A DNA stretch of 14,843 nt from RBG-13-33-26 sp964430085 (GCA_964430085.1 CAYSES010000014.1:1-14843); one strand, 5' to 3'. Shown: positions 5,741 to 13,915, counted from the stretch's first letter. The notes: generated from the letters alone by a model not told the origin. Numbers and translations are program-made.

Positions 5741-5750
5741 ATTTAATAAA
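5741..5750 (+). promoter_or_regulatory. TATA element of dphB
   Basis: The sequence atttaataaa, followed by ttatatt, is centred about 26 nt before the ATG at 5772. It starts within 10 bases of the msrA stop. Confidence 0.5.
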
Positions 5751-5771
5751 TTATATTCCTGTTTTTATTCT

Positions 5772-6476
5772 ATGTTATACTTAATCGGATTAGGATTGAA
5801 TGAGAAGGGAATTTCACAGGAAGGATTAGAAGCAATCAAGAAATGTAAAAAGATTTATCTTGAAAATTATACAGTAGATTTTCCATATTCCAAAGAAAAA
5901 CTTGAAAAAATAATCAAGAAAAAGGTAATTGCTGCTGAAAGGGATTTTGTTGAAAGTGACAATCCCATAAAAGAAGCAAAAAAAGAAGATGTTGCATTGC
6001 TGATCTATGGAAGTCCATTAACAGCAACAACACACATTTCATTGATTCAGGAAGCAGGCAAAAATAAAGTCAAGTATAAGATTATTTACAATGCTTCTGT
6101 TCTTGACGCTGCAGCTGAGACAGGTTTGCAGTTATATAAATTTGGAAAAATTGCAAGCATGCCAAAATGGAGCAAAAGTTACAAACCAACAAGTTTCATA
6201 GAAATCATAAAAGACAATCAACAGATAAATGCCCACAGTTTAATCTTGATTGACATAGGACTTGAATTAAAAGATGCAATTGATCAATTATTGGAGGTAA
6301 GCAAGGGAAAAATTAATCTAAAAAAAATGATAGTTTGTTCCAGATTAGGGAATAATGATAAAGAAATAGTCTATAAGAATGTTAGAGAAATAAAGAAAAA
6401 TATGAAACCGCCTTTTTGTTTTATAATTCCAGGAAAGTTAAATTTTATGGAAAAAGAAGTCTTGGATAGATTTTAA
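5772..6476 (+). CDS. dphB: Diphthine synthase (diphthamide biosynthesis methyltransferase)
   Basis: This 234-aa S-adenosylmethionine-dependent methyltransferase of the tetrapyrrole-methylase fold acts in the second stage of diphthamide formation. It methylates the 3-amino-3-carboxypropyl histidine of elongation factor 2. Visible motifs are LYLIGLGL (2-9, the first SAM-binding strand), ENYT (31-34), GSPLTATTH (80-88), YNASVLDAAAETGLQLYKFGK (106-126), and a C-terminal CSRLG followed by PFCFIIPGKLNFMEKE. It is slightly shorter than typical archaeal homologues but complete at both ends. It has its own TATA element, and ileS follows 24 bp downstream. Dph2, Dph6 and EF2 are not in the window. Confidence 0.95.
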   Translation: MLYLIGLGLNEKGISQEGLEAIKKCKKIYLENYTVDFPYSKEKLEKIIKKKVIAAERDFVESDNPIKEAKKEDVALLIYGSPLTATTHISLIQEAGKNKVKYKIIYNASVLDAAAETGLQLYKFGKIASMPKWSKSYKPTSFIEIIKDNQQINAHSLILIDIGLELKDAIDQLLEVSKGKINLKKMIVCSRLGNNDKEIVYKNVREIKKNMKPPFCFIIPGKLNFMEKEVLDRF

Positions 6477-6483
6477 AAATATA
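6471..6483 (+). promoter_or_regulatory. TATA element of ileS, overlapping the dphB stop
   Basis: The sequence ttttaaaaatata lies across the dphB stop codon and is centred 24 nt before the ileS ATG at 6501. ileS can therefore be transcribed independently of dphB as a leaderless mRNA. An aaagg 6 nt before the ATG could also serve as a weak ribosome-binding site if dphB is read through. Confidence 0.5.
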
Positions 6484-6500
6484 AACGCCAACAAAGGATA

Positions 6501-9311
6501 ATGGAACAAGAAGAAAAAGAAATAATTGAATTTTGGAAAAAAAAGAAAATTTATCAAAAATCAGTCAAGAAAAATTCCAAAGGCAAGAAATTTTACATGA
6601 TGGACGGCCCCCCATATGCAACAGGGCATATACATATGGGCACTGCTCTTAACAAAATTTCTAAGGACATTGCAATGCGATCACACAGACTTCAGGGATT
6701 TGATGTTTTTGACAGGGCAGGCTATGATACTCACGGAGTTCCTATTGAATTCCAGATTGAAAAAGAAATAGGAAGCAAGTCAAAAAAAGACATAGAAAAA
6801 TTTGGCGTAAAAAAATTCATAAATAAATGTAAGGAATTTGCCACAAGGTATATTGGGGTTATGAACTCTGAATTTGAAAATCTTGGTGTTTGGATGAATT
6901 TTGAAAATCCGTACTTGACTCTTGAGGATTATTATATTGAAACTATATGGGATACTTTCAAGGTTGCAGATCAAAAAAAACTTCTTTACTTGGGGAAATA
7001 TCCAATACATCTCTGCCCAAGATGTGAAACTGCAGTTGCTTTTAATGAAATTGAATATGCGAAACAAGAAGATAATTCCATATTTGTTAAATTTCCGGTA
7101 AAAGGAAAAAAGGGCACATATTTGATAATCTGGACAACAACACCATGGACACTTCCAGGAAATACTGGAGTGATGGTTAATCCTGATTTTATTTATCAGG
7201 AGATAGAAGTTCCTTCAGGAGAAAGATGGATTCTAGCAAAAGAACTTGTTCCAAAAATAATGGATATGTTAGAGATAGGATATAAGGTAAAAAAAGAATT
7301 TAAGGGAAAAGACATGGAAGGATGGGAATATGAAAATCCCCTATCAAAAAATCTTAAATTAAAAACAAAAAATGCTTACAAAGTAGTTCTTTCATCAAGA
7401 TATGTAAATTTAGAAGAAGGAACAGGCTTGGTTCATTGCGCTCCCGGGCATGGTAAGGAAGATTATGAAGTTGGTAAGGAATACTGCTTGGATATGCCAT
7501 CTCCTGTTGCATTGAATGGTCTTTTAACACAGGAAGCAGGAAAATATGCAGGAAAAAGAGCAAGGTTTGTTGACGAAGAGATTATCTCTGATCTAAAAAA
7601 TGATAATGCCCTAGTTTACAAAATGAAATATTCTCATGACTATCCTTTATGTTGGAGGTGTAAAACTCCATTATTGATGATAGCGCAGCCACAATGGTTC
7701 TTGAAGATTTCAGATATCCATAACAAAATCTTAGCTGAAAATGAAAAAATTAACTGGATTCCTTCGTGGATGAAGTTAAGAATGAAAGCATGGCTGAATG
7801 GGATTTCTGACTGGCCTGTTTCAAGAATGAGGTATTGGGGAACGCCTTTGCCAATATGGATTTGTGATAAATGTGAAGAGAAAACAGTAATCGGAAGTGT
7901 TGATGAATTAAGAAAACTTGCGAAGATTCCGAAGACAAAGAAGATAGGACTTCATAAGCCAGACATTGATGAAATAACATTTAAATGTAAATGCGGGGGG
8001 AAAATGAAAAGAGTTCCTGAAGTATTGGATGTTTGGTTTGACTCAGGGGTTTCAAGCTGGGCTGCCTTATCAAAAACCGAATTTAAAAAATTCTGGCCTG
8101 CTGACTTAAACCTTGAGGGAAAAGATCAGGTAAGAGGATGGTGGAATTCTCAATTAATTTTATCAGAGATTAAATGGAGCAAAAAACCAATGGATACAAT
8201 TCTTGAACACGGAATGGTTTTGGATATAGGCAAGAAAAAAATGTCCAAATCTTTGGGGAATATAGTTTCTCCACAGGACATAATAAAAAAATATTCAAGG
8301 GACTACCTTAGATACTATTTTGCAAAAATTTCAAAGGGAGAAGATTTTGCATTTGATGAATCTGAATTTAAAGATATCAGGAATTTTTTCAGGATCTTGC
8401 TAAATGTAAATACTTTTGTAAATCAGTTAGAAAAAGGAAAAAAGAAATTAAAAATTGAAGATAAATGGATATTGTCAAGATTGAATTCAACAATAAAAGA
8501 AATTACTGAATTGTATAATTCTTACAGATATCCTGAAGTTGTTCAATCAATTGAAAAGTTTCTTGTAGAAGATGTTTCAAAAACCTATATTAAAATGATC
8601 AGGGAAAGAAGCAATGAAGTTTATGATGTGTTAAACGAAATCAGAATTTCAGCATTAAAATTATTAGCCTCGATAATTCCATTCATGACAGAAAAAATCT
8701 GGCAGGAACTTAAAGATAAAAAAATAGTAAGTGATGAATCTGTTCATTTATCTGATTGGCCGAAATTTTCTGAAAAGAAAATAGATAAAAATTTAGAAAA
8801 TGAATTTTTGAATGTTCTAAAAATTATTGAAACAGGATTAGCTGAAAGAGATAAAATACAAATAGGATTGAAGTGGCCTTTGGCAAGCGCGTCTATAGGG
8901 TTTAATAAAAAATTAGACCCTGCATTAGAAGGAATAATCTTAACTCAATTAAACGTAAAGAAAGCCATATGGAAAAAATCAAAGGAAACAAAAGTTGAAT
9001 TTGATACAAAAATGACACCTGAACTTGAAGCAGAGGGTTATGCGAGAGAAATTTCAAGACAAGTGCAAGCATTCAGAAAAAAACTCGGATTAAAAAAAGA
9101 AAACAAAATTGAATTGTTTATTTTTACCGACGGAGAATTAAAGAATATTTTTGAAAAAGAAAAAAGATTTATCATGGAAAGAACCAATGCAAAAAAGTTA
9201 GAATTTAGTGAAAATGTTACAACTGCTAAGGAAAGATTTAAAAATATATATGAGTTTAAAATAAGAGATAAAAGAGGCCTTATTGCTGTTAAAATAATCA
9301 CCAAACAGTGA
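6501..9311 (+). CDS. ileS: Isoleucyl-tRNA synthetase
   Basis: This 936-aa class Ia synthetase charges tRNA-Ile with isoleucine. The Rossmann catalytic domain begins with PPYATGHIHMG, the HIGH-motif equivalent being HIHM at 43-46. A CPRC zinc pair follows the first half. The CP1 editing domain, which hydrolyses Val-tRNA-Ile, shows TTPWTLPGNTG and GTGLVHCAPGHG (about 307-318). The second zinc-binding cysteines lie in PLCWRCKTPLL, WICDKCEE and KCKCGGK. DVWFDSG begins at about 510, and KKKMSKSLGN contains KMSKS at 580-584. The helical anticodon-binding domain fills the rest. The length is slightly below that of many archaeal/eukaryal-type enzymes, but both ends look complete. It follows dphB closely and has its own TATA element. 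Confidence 0.97.
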   Translation: MEQEEKEIIEFWKKKKIYQKSVKKNSKGKKFYMMDGPPYATGHIHMGTALNKISKDIAMRSHRLQGFDVFDRAGYDTHGVPIEFQIEKEIGSKSKKDIEKFGVKKFINKCKEFATRYIGVMNSEFENLGVWMNFENPYLTLEDYYIETIWDTFKVADQKKLLYLGKYPIHLCPRCETAVAFNEIEYAKQEDNSIFVKFPVKGKKGTYLIIWTTTPWTLPGNTGVMVNPDFIYQEIEVPSGERWILAKELVPKIMDMLEIGYKVKKEFKGKDMEGWEYENPLSKNLKLKTKNAYKVVLSSRYVNLEEGTGLVHCAPGHGKEDYEVGKEYCLDMPSPVALNGLLTQEAGKYAGKRARFVDEEIISDLKNDNALVYKMKYSHDYPLCWRCKTPLLMIAQPQWFLKISDIHNKILAENEKINWIPSWMKLRMKAWLNGISDWPVSRMRYWGTPLPIWICDKCEEKTVIGSVDELRKLAKIPKTKKIGLHKPDIDEITFKCKCGGKMKRVPEVLDVWFDSGVSSWAALSKTEFKKFWPADLNLEGKDQVRGWWNSQLILSEIKWSKKPMDTILEHGMVLDIGKKKMSKSLGNIVSPQDIIKKYSRDYLRYYFAKISKGEDFAFDESEFKDIRNFFRILLNVNTFVNQLEKGKKKLKIEDKWILSRLNSTIKEITELYNSYRYPEVVQSIEKFLVEDVSKTYIKMIRERSNEVYDVLNEIRISALKLLASIIPFMTEKIWQELKDKKIVSDESVHLSDWPKFSEKKIDKNLENEFLNVLKIIETGLAERDKIQIGLKWPLASASIGFNKKLDPALEGIILTQLNVKKAIWKKSKETKVEFDTKMTPELEAEGYAREISRQVQAFRKKLGLKKENKIELFIFTDGELKNIFEKEKRFIMERTNAKKLEFSENVTTAKERFKNIYEFKIRDKRGLIAVKIITKQ

Positions 9312-9341
9312 GACCAATAATTCACTCTTTTACCATAACAA

Positions 9342-9352
9342 TATTTAAAAAG
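9342..9352 (+). promoter_or_regulatory. TATA element of the TrmB-family regulator
   Basis: The sequence tatttaaaaag is centred 26 nt before the ATG at 9373. Confidence 0.55.
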
Positions 9353-9372
9353 AAAAATAACAAATAAAAACA

Positions 9373-10179
9373 ATGATAGTTAAGGACGAATTTTTGAGTA
9401 GGTTAAGAAAAATTTTTGACCTAAACCTTTATGAAGTTAAGGTATGGACTGCCTTGCTTTCAAGAGGAACAAGTACTGCAGGAGAATTAAGCAATATTTC
9501 TGATGTTCCAAGAAGCCGAACATATGATATTCTTGAATCACTTGAGAAAAAAGGATTTATTATAATGAAACTTGGAAAGCCAATCAAGTTTGTTGCATTA
9601 AAACCAGAAGAAGTTGTTGAACGTGTAAAGAAAAATCTTATAAAACATGCAAAGGAAAAAACAGAAAGGCTCGAGAAGTTAAGGAATGACGAAGTTCTTG
9701 AAGAATTGAATTCATTGTTCACAAAAGGAATAAAATTTGTTGAACCGTCTGACTTATCAGGAAGCATGAGAGGAAGACAAAACCTCTACAATCATTTAGA
9801 CATGATGATAAGGGGAGCAGAGAAAACAGTTACAATCGTTACCACAAGAGAAGGCCTTAATAGGAAGTTTGAGGCAATAATGCCAACTTTAGAAAAATGT
9901 AAAAAAAGAGGAGTTAAGGTAAGAATAGCAGCTCCAATAGACAACAGCAATGCAAAGATGGCAAGAGAATTCAAGAAAGTGGGAGAAATAAAAAATATTG
10001 AAAAGATAAGAGCAAGATTTGTGATTATTGATAGCAATCAATTAATGTTCATGTTACTTGATGACGAAAAATTCCATCCTAACTATGACGTTGGAATTTG
10101 GGTTAACACTGAATTCTTTGCTCAGGCATTGGAACAAATGTTTGAACTTGCATGGAAAGAAATGAAGCCTGTTAAATAA
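9373..10179 (+). CDS. TrmB-family transcriptional regulator
   Basis: This is a 268-aa DNA-binding protein. Residues 15-75 form a TrmB-type winged helix: L-x-x-Y-E-x-K-V-W-x-A-L-L at 18-29, and the recognition helix in VPRSRTYDILESLEKKGF at 45-62. A charged helical linker (about 78-115) probably mediates dimerisation. The C-terminal half (about 130-262) resembles the phospholipase-D-like domain of archaeal TrmB relatives, with TVTIVTTREG (152-161) and RGVKVRIAAPI (179-189). The HxKxxxxD catalytic motif is replaced by RARFVIID (213-220), so this half is not expected to be enzymatic and more likely senses a ligand. It is expressed from its own promoter between ileS and a membrane-protein gene. 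No sugar transporter is nearby, so the regulon cannot be inferred. Confidence 0.87.
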   Translation: MIVKDEFLSRLRKIFDLNLYEVKVWTALLSRGTSTAGELSNISDVPRSRTYDILESLEKKGFIIMKLGKPIKFVALKPEEVVERVKKNLIKHAKEKTERLEKLRNDEVLEELNSLFTKGIKFVEPSDLSGSMRGRQNLYNHLDMMIRGAEKTVTIVTTREGLNRKFEAIMPTLEKCKKRGVKVRIAAPIDNSNAKMAREFKKVGEIKNIEKIRARFVIIDSNQLMFMLLDDEKFHPNYDVGIWVNTEFFAQALEQMFELAWKEMKPVK

Positions 10180-10204
10180 TTCTAGGGTAGTTACAAAACA
10201 TAGA

Positions 10205-10215
10205 TTTTAAAAATA
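10205..10215 (+). promoter_or_regulatory. TATA element of the 183-aa membrane protein gene
   Basis: The sequence ttttaaaaata is centred 26 nt before the ATG at 10235. Confidence 0.5.
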
Positions 10216-10234
10216 AGTAAATTATCAGATTTTT

Positions 10235-10786
10235 ATGCAGTATAGTTACGAAGATATAAAAGAAACTTTGAAGACTGATGTTACTTATTATCATGAGAAT
10301 TATATAACAAAGGCTCTTAATGAATTTGGGTATGATTCTTTTCCTGAGTCTGGATTAAATGATAAGGGTAAAAATAAGTTGATAAACAAAGTTATAGAAA
10401 TATCTGAAAGTGAAGCAAGCCTTCAACAAAAGGGTATAAAAAAAATAAAAAAGACATCTGAAAATTTAGAAAGCATTCTAATCAAAGATTTAAAAAAGGT
10501 GGGAAAAATTGCATATAAAGTAATTACTTATCTCCCAGCAGCAATTATGGCAGCCCCAACTACTGTTAGAAGAAGTTTGGAGGGGTATTACGGGGAAGAT
10601 AATGGATTGATGATATCAGCATTAACAGCAGGAATGTTTAGTGCTGCAACTCTCTCAAGTTATTTATGCCTCGGGGTAGAAACTCCTGAGCTCATCCCAT
10701 ATGTTTTAATTTCGCAATTAACTACAAATGCTGTAAGTGGAATTTATGAATGGATCAAAAGTGCTAAAAAAAAGAGCGAAAAATAA
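10235..10786 (+). CDS. Hypothetical membrane protein, 183 aa
   Basis: I do not recognise this family. The N-terminal half (1-95) is charged and helical, with a possible short coiled coil around 50-90. Residues 96-110 are an amphipathic or hydrophobic helix (VITYLPAAIMAAP). Two TM segments follow (about 124-146 and 150-170), giving a hairpin with a short lysine-rich C-terminal tail. It has no signal peptide and no catalytic motif. The layout, a cytoplasmic helical region followed by a membrane hairpin, is common in small DPANN membrane proteins of unknown role. It stands alone under its own TATA element and converges with argS across a 51-bp interval in which I see no clear terminator hairpin. 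Confidence 0.62.
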   Translation: MQYSYEDIKETLKTDVTYYHENYITKALNEFGYDSFPESGLNDKGKNKLINKVIEISESEASLQQKGIKKIKKTSENLESILIKDLKKVGKIAYKVITYLPAAIMAAPTTVRRSLEGYYGEDNGLMISALTAGMFSAATLSSYLCLGVETPELIPYVLISQLTTNAVSGIYEWIKSAKKKSEK

Positions 10787-10837
10787 AAAACCTAAATGGA
10801 ATAAAAGATATAGCGAACCTGATTTTCCTCTATAAAA

Positions 10838-12517
10838 TTACATTTCTTTCATTACTTCAATTCCAAGAAGATAAAGTGCATTTCTTATTGTTGTTCTGAA
10901 TGCATCAACTAAACGCAATCTAAAAGCTTCTGATTCCCCACCAATAACAGGACATGAATGATAAAATTCATTAAATAATTGTGCAAGTTCAAAAGAATAT
11001 GTTCCTATTATGCTTGGGTTTAAGGAAGTTTCGGCTTTATTCACAATTTCAGGAAATTCTGAAATCTTTTTTACAAGATTTTTCTCAGTATCTTTTAAAT
11101 TTTTTATTTTAATTTTTGATTTGTTAAAGTTCCCTGCCTTTTTTAAAATTGATGAAGCCCTTGCATAACTATATTGGATATATGGCCCAGAATCCCCTTC
11201 AAAGTTCAAAGCTTTTTCCCAAGAAAAATGAACATCTGTTAATGGAGTTGTTTTTAGGACAATATATTTTAATGCTCCAACTCCGATTTTTTCTGCATCT
11301 CCTTTTGTTTCTCTTTTTTTAATTTCTTCTTTTGCCTTGTCAATTGTTTTTTCAAGAACGTCTTCAAGGAGAATTATATCCCCTTTTCTTGTGGCCATTA
11401 TTTCTTTTTCAAATCTTATTGTTCCAAAAGGAAGATGAATCATTTTATCATAGAAATCATAACCAAAAATTTTCAAGATTTTGAATAGTTTTTCAAAATG
11501 ATCTTTCTGACGAAAGTCTGTAACATAAATCATCTTTTCAAACTTATATTTTTTATAGCGTTCAACTGCCGCACCAATATCATATGTCATGTATGAAGAT
11601 GTTTTATTTGAACGAAGAACGAATTTTTTTTGCCCATCAACTTCTACGTAAACAGCGCCGTCTTTTTCTGTCTTTGCCAAATTTTTCATGATAGCATTTG
11701 TAACTATCTTCTTTCCTCTTTCTGAGAACTCACTTTGCCCGACAGTTTCATTAAAATTAACATTCAGCATTTCATAGACTTTATTGAATCCTTTTTCAGA
11801 TGCTTTTCTTATACTATTCCAAATGCTTTCTGTTTTTTTGTCTCCCAGTTCTAACAGTTTAAGTTTTTCTTTTGCCTTGCTTGTCCATTCATTATCCTGA
11901 AACTCTTCTTCAACTCCTTCTGTAAGCTTTGTTTTTTCCTTTGCACAAAATTTAACATAAAGTCTCAATAATTCCTGGACAGGATTTTTCTTCAGTGCTT
12001 CTTTATCAAGCCAAAGCTCATAAGCAACAATTAATTTTCCTATATGCAATCCGATATCTCCTAGATAATTTACTCCAATGGGTTTGTATCCTAAAAAATG
12101 ATAAATTCTCATTAAAGAATCTCCAAGTATTGTTGATCTTATGTGGCCAATATGCATTGGTTTTCCTACATTCGGGGCTGAAAAGTCAATTACAATCTTT
12201 TTGTTTTTTCCAATTGAAGACTTTCCAAAATTAGCATTAATCCTTATAACCTTATCTGCAAGAAGTTTTTTGTCAAGATAAAAATTAAGATATGCCCCCT
12301 TGCTTTCTACCTTTTCTATTTCTCTGGGAAGTTTTATGTTTTGTGACAAATGTGCTGCAATTTTGTCGGGAGACTTTTTTTCTTTTTTAGATAATATAAA
12401 ACACGGGAAAGAATAATCCCCCAATTCAGGAGAAGGAGGGACTTCAATTAATTTTTCGATTTCCTCTGGTTTTAATTTAACCTCTTTCTGAAGAAGCTGA
12501 ATTATGACATCTTTCAT
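10838..12517 (-). CDS. argS: Arginyl-tRNA synthetase
   Basis: This 559-aa class Ia synthetase charges tRNA-Arg. The N-terminal Add-1 tRNA-binding domain (about 1-95) contains ELGDYSFPCF. The catalytic domain has DFSAPNVGKPMHIGHIRST, with HIGH at 122-125. GDIGLHIGKL, DGAVYVEV, SYMTYDIGAAVERY and VTDFRQKDHFEKLF are all family blocks. The KMSKS loop is replaced by IMATRKGDIILLEDVL, as is common in ArgRS, where a lysine upstream compensates. The C-terminal DALR anticodon-binding domain ends in RLVDAFRTTIRNALYLLGIEVMKEM. The length is normal. It is transcribed alone from its own TATA element. Confidence 0.97.
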   Translation of the reverse strand: MKDVIIQLLQKEVKLKPEEIEKLIEVPPSPELGDYSFPCFILSKKEKKSPDKIAAHLSQNIKLPREIEKVESKGAYLNFYLDKKLLADKVIRINANFGKSSIGKNKKIVIDFSAPNVGKPMHIGHIRSTILGDSLMRIYHFLGYKPIGVNYLGDIGLHIGKLIVAYELWLDKEALKKNPVQELLRLYVKFCAKEKTKLTEGVEEEFQDNEWTSKAKEKLKLLELGDKKTESIWNSIRKASEKGFNKVYEMLNVNFNETVGQSEFSERGKKIVTNAIMKNLAKTEKDGAVYVEVDGQKKFVLRSNKTSSYMTYDIGAAVERYKKYKFEKMIYVTDFRQKDHFEKLFKILKIFGYDFYDKMIHLPFGTIRFEKEIMATRKGDIILLEDVLEKTIDKAKEEIKKRETKGDAEKIGVGALKYIVLKTTPLTDVHFSWEKALNFEGDSGPYIQYSYARASSILKKAGNFNKSKIKIKNLKDTEKNLVKKISEFPEIVNKAETSLNPSIIGTYSFELAQLFNEFYHSCPVIGGESEAFRLRLVDAFRTTIRNALYLLGIEVMKEM

Positions 12518-12537
12518 AAGTATGAATAGAAAAAGTG

Positions 12538-12546
12538 ATTAATAAA
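12538..12546 (-). promoter_or_regulatory. TATA element of argS
   Basis: Read on the minus strand the sequence is tttattaat, centred 25 nt before the ATG at 12517. It lies in the short interval behind the stop of the upstream minus-strand gene. Confidence 0.5.
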
Positions 12547-12560
12547 TTTTTATGGAAAGA

Positions 12561-12941
12561 CTAATTGGAGATCTTTGGCTTAAAGCCATACTTTTTATTG
12601 TAGGTCTTTACTGTATCTTCAATGTTAGATCTTGCATTTTTAGTACACCTATCTATTTTGTAGTTAACGATATAAAATTTGCAAGTTTTTTTAATATCAA
12701 CTGCAAGTCTTAAAACACCAGCTTTAGAATTATTTAATATTTCTTTAGGGATATGTTGAATACATTCAAAATATTTTATTTCTCCTGTTTTTGAATCAAT
12801 GCGAAAATTAGCAGCCACACAAGGATAATTATTCCAATGTCCAGCATTTCCTCCAATACTTTCCCCAGCAATTAGGTAGAGCATTTCTCCGTTTGAATAT
12901 CCAGTCATTTTTTTTAGATTCTTCTCTAAGATAGAACTCAT
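12561..12941 (-). CDS. Hypothetical protein, 126 aa, four cysteines
   Basis: I do not recognise this family. The protein is soluble with no signal peptide. It has a central alpha/beta region, with MLYLIAGESIGGNAGHWNNYP (20-40), VAANFRIDSKTGEIKYFECIQHIPKEIL (42-69) and GVLRLAVDIKKTCKFYIVNYKIDRC (75-99). Four cysteines (C41, C60, C87, C99) are widely spaced; they could form disulfides or be buried. The gene is divergent from trxB across only 33 bp, with interleaved promoters, which hints at linked regulation and possibly a redox role, but this is only positional. The ATG at 12941 is supported by a TATA element 25 nt upstream. argS lies 43 bp downstream on the same strand, with its own promoter. 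Confidence 0.6.
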   Translation of the reverse strand: MSSILEKNLKKMTGYSNGEMLYLIAGESIGGNAGHWNNYPCVAANFRIDSKTGEIKYFECIQHIPKEILNNSKAGVLRLAVDIKKTCKFYIVNYKIDRCTKNARSNIEDTVKTYNKKYGFKPKISN

Positions 12942-12945
12942 AAAA

Positions 12946-12952
12946 TTTATAA
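12946..12952 (+). promoter_or_regulatory. TATA element of trxB
   Basis: The sequence tttataa is centred 26 nt before the trxB ATG at 12975. It lies only 5 bp beyond the start codon of the divergent 126-aa gene. Confidence 0.6.
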
Positions 12953-12962
12953 TGTCTCTTAA

Positions 12963-12970
12963 TTTTTATA
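12963..12970 (-). promoter_or_regulatory. TATA element of the 126-aa unknown gene
   Basis: Read on the minus strand the sequence is tataaaaa, centred 25 nt before the ATG at 12941. It is 4-5 bp from the trxB start codon, so the two divergent promoters interleave. Confidence 0.6.
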
Positions 12971-12974
12971 TGTT

Positions 12975-13883
12975 ATGGAAGAATATGATCTCATAATTGT
13001 TGGAGCTGGTCCTGCAGGGTTGACTGCCGGAATTTACGGAGCGAGGAGTGGATTGAAAACAGCAATTATTTCTAAGGAAATAGGAGGAACAGCTAATTCA
13101 ATATTGCTTTTGGAAAATTGGCCTGGATTCAGCGGAACAGGAGTAGAGCTAATGAAAAAATTTTATGATTCTGTAAAAAAATATGATGTAGACTTCATTA
13201 CAGGGGAAGTTAAGAGTCTTGAAAAAAAAGGCAAGAATTTTATTATAAAAATGGAGAATAAAGAATTTGAGAGCAAGGCATTAATTATTGCTACAGGAAG
13301 CAAGAGAAAACAATTAAAGATTCCAGGAGAGAAAGAACTTGAAGGAAGAGGAGTGAGTTATTGTATAACTTGTGATGCTTTCTTTTTCAAGAACAAAACA
13401 GTTGCAGTAATTGGGGGGAGTGATTGTGCTTCTGGATCTGCTTTGGCTTTGGCTAAAGTTGCAAAAAAAGTTTATGTTATATATCGTGGAGAGCATTTAA
13501 GGTGTGAAGAAATTATTTTGGAAAATCTTGAAAAAAATAATAAAATAGAACTTGTATACAATGCAATTCCAAAAGAAATTAAGGGAAAGGACAATGTTGA
13601 AAGTTTAGTTATTAAAGAAAGGGGAAAGGAAAGGGAATTAAAACTTGACGGAATTTTTGTTGAAATAGGCTCTGTACCCATCACAGAATTTTCCAAGAAT
13701 TTAAAATTAAAATTAGATAAAGAAAATAATATCATTGTTAATGAGAATATGGAAACTTCTGTAAAAGGAGTATTTGCTGCAGGCGACGTTACAAATTCTA
13801 AAGTTAAGCAAGTCTTGACTTCTTCTGCTGAGGGGGCTATTGCAGCAAAAAATGCAGGGGAATATCTGAAAAAGAGCATATAA
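12975..13883 (+). CDS. trxB: Thioredoxin reductase (low-molecular-weight type)
   Basis: This 302-aa FAD flavoenzyme transfers electrons from a pyridine nucleotide to thioredoxin or a similar disulfide protein. The FAD dinucleotide fold shows VGAGPAG (9-15) with ENWPGFSG (47-54). ATGS (106-109) is present. The redox-active disulfide is C130-I-T-C133 followed by D134, equivalent to the canonical CATC-D. The second dinucleotide fold has VIGGSDCASGSA (145-156). The C-terminal FAD contact is GVFAAGDV, followed by KQVLTSSAEGAIAA. The NADPH 2'-phosphate-binding motif HRRxxxR is altered to YRGEHLR (170-176), so cofactor preference may differ from standard TrxR. It could feed reduced thioredoxin to the MsrA/MsrB encoded about 7 kb upstream. 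It has its own TATA element. Confidence 0.95.
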   Translation: MEEYDLIIVGAGPAGLTAGIYGARSGLKTAIISKEIGGTANSILLLENWPGFSGTGVELMKKFYDSVKKYDVDFITGEVKSLEKKGKNFIIKMENKEFESKALIIATGSKRKQLKIPGEKELEGRGVSYCITCDAFFFKNKTVAVIGGSDCASGSALALAKVAKKVYVIYRGEHLRCEEIILENLEKNNKIELVYNAIPKEIKGKDNVESLVIKERGKERELKLDGIFVEIGSVPITEFSKNLKLKLDKENNIIVNENMETSVKGVFAAGDVTNSKVKQVLTSSAEGAIAAKNAGEYLKKSI

Positions 13884-13885
13884 AT

Positions 13886-13896
13886 CTTTAAAAAAG
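13886..13896 (+). promoter_or_regulatory. TATA element of the EF-hand-like protein gene
   Basis: The sequence ctttaaaaaag is centred 25 nt before the ATG at 13916 and begins 3 bp after the trxB stop. Confidence 0.5.
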
Positions 13897-13915
13897 AGTC
13901 TTCTTATAGAAAAAA

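Noticed and set aside
6627..6638. HIHM instead of HIGH in IleRS as an anomaly
   Set aside because: IleRS normally has HIH[LMI]G at this site, so this is ordinary family variation.
9038..9373. Minus-strand frame of 111 codons opposite the end of ileS
   Set aside because: It lies antisense to a highly conserved synthetase, its composition is the expected shadow of a lysine-rich gene, and no recognisable motif is present.
11375..11405. Missing KMSKS motif in ArgRS as a possible defect
   Set aside because: Many arginyl-tRNA synthetases lack canonical KMSKS. The MATRKG loop fits the family, and the rest of the enzyme is intact.
13472..13879. Minus-strand frame of 135 codons opposite trxB
   Set aside because: It is a shadow of trxB. 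The Phe/Ser/Leu-rich composition results from reading A-rich coding DNA backwards.
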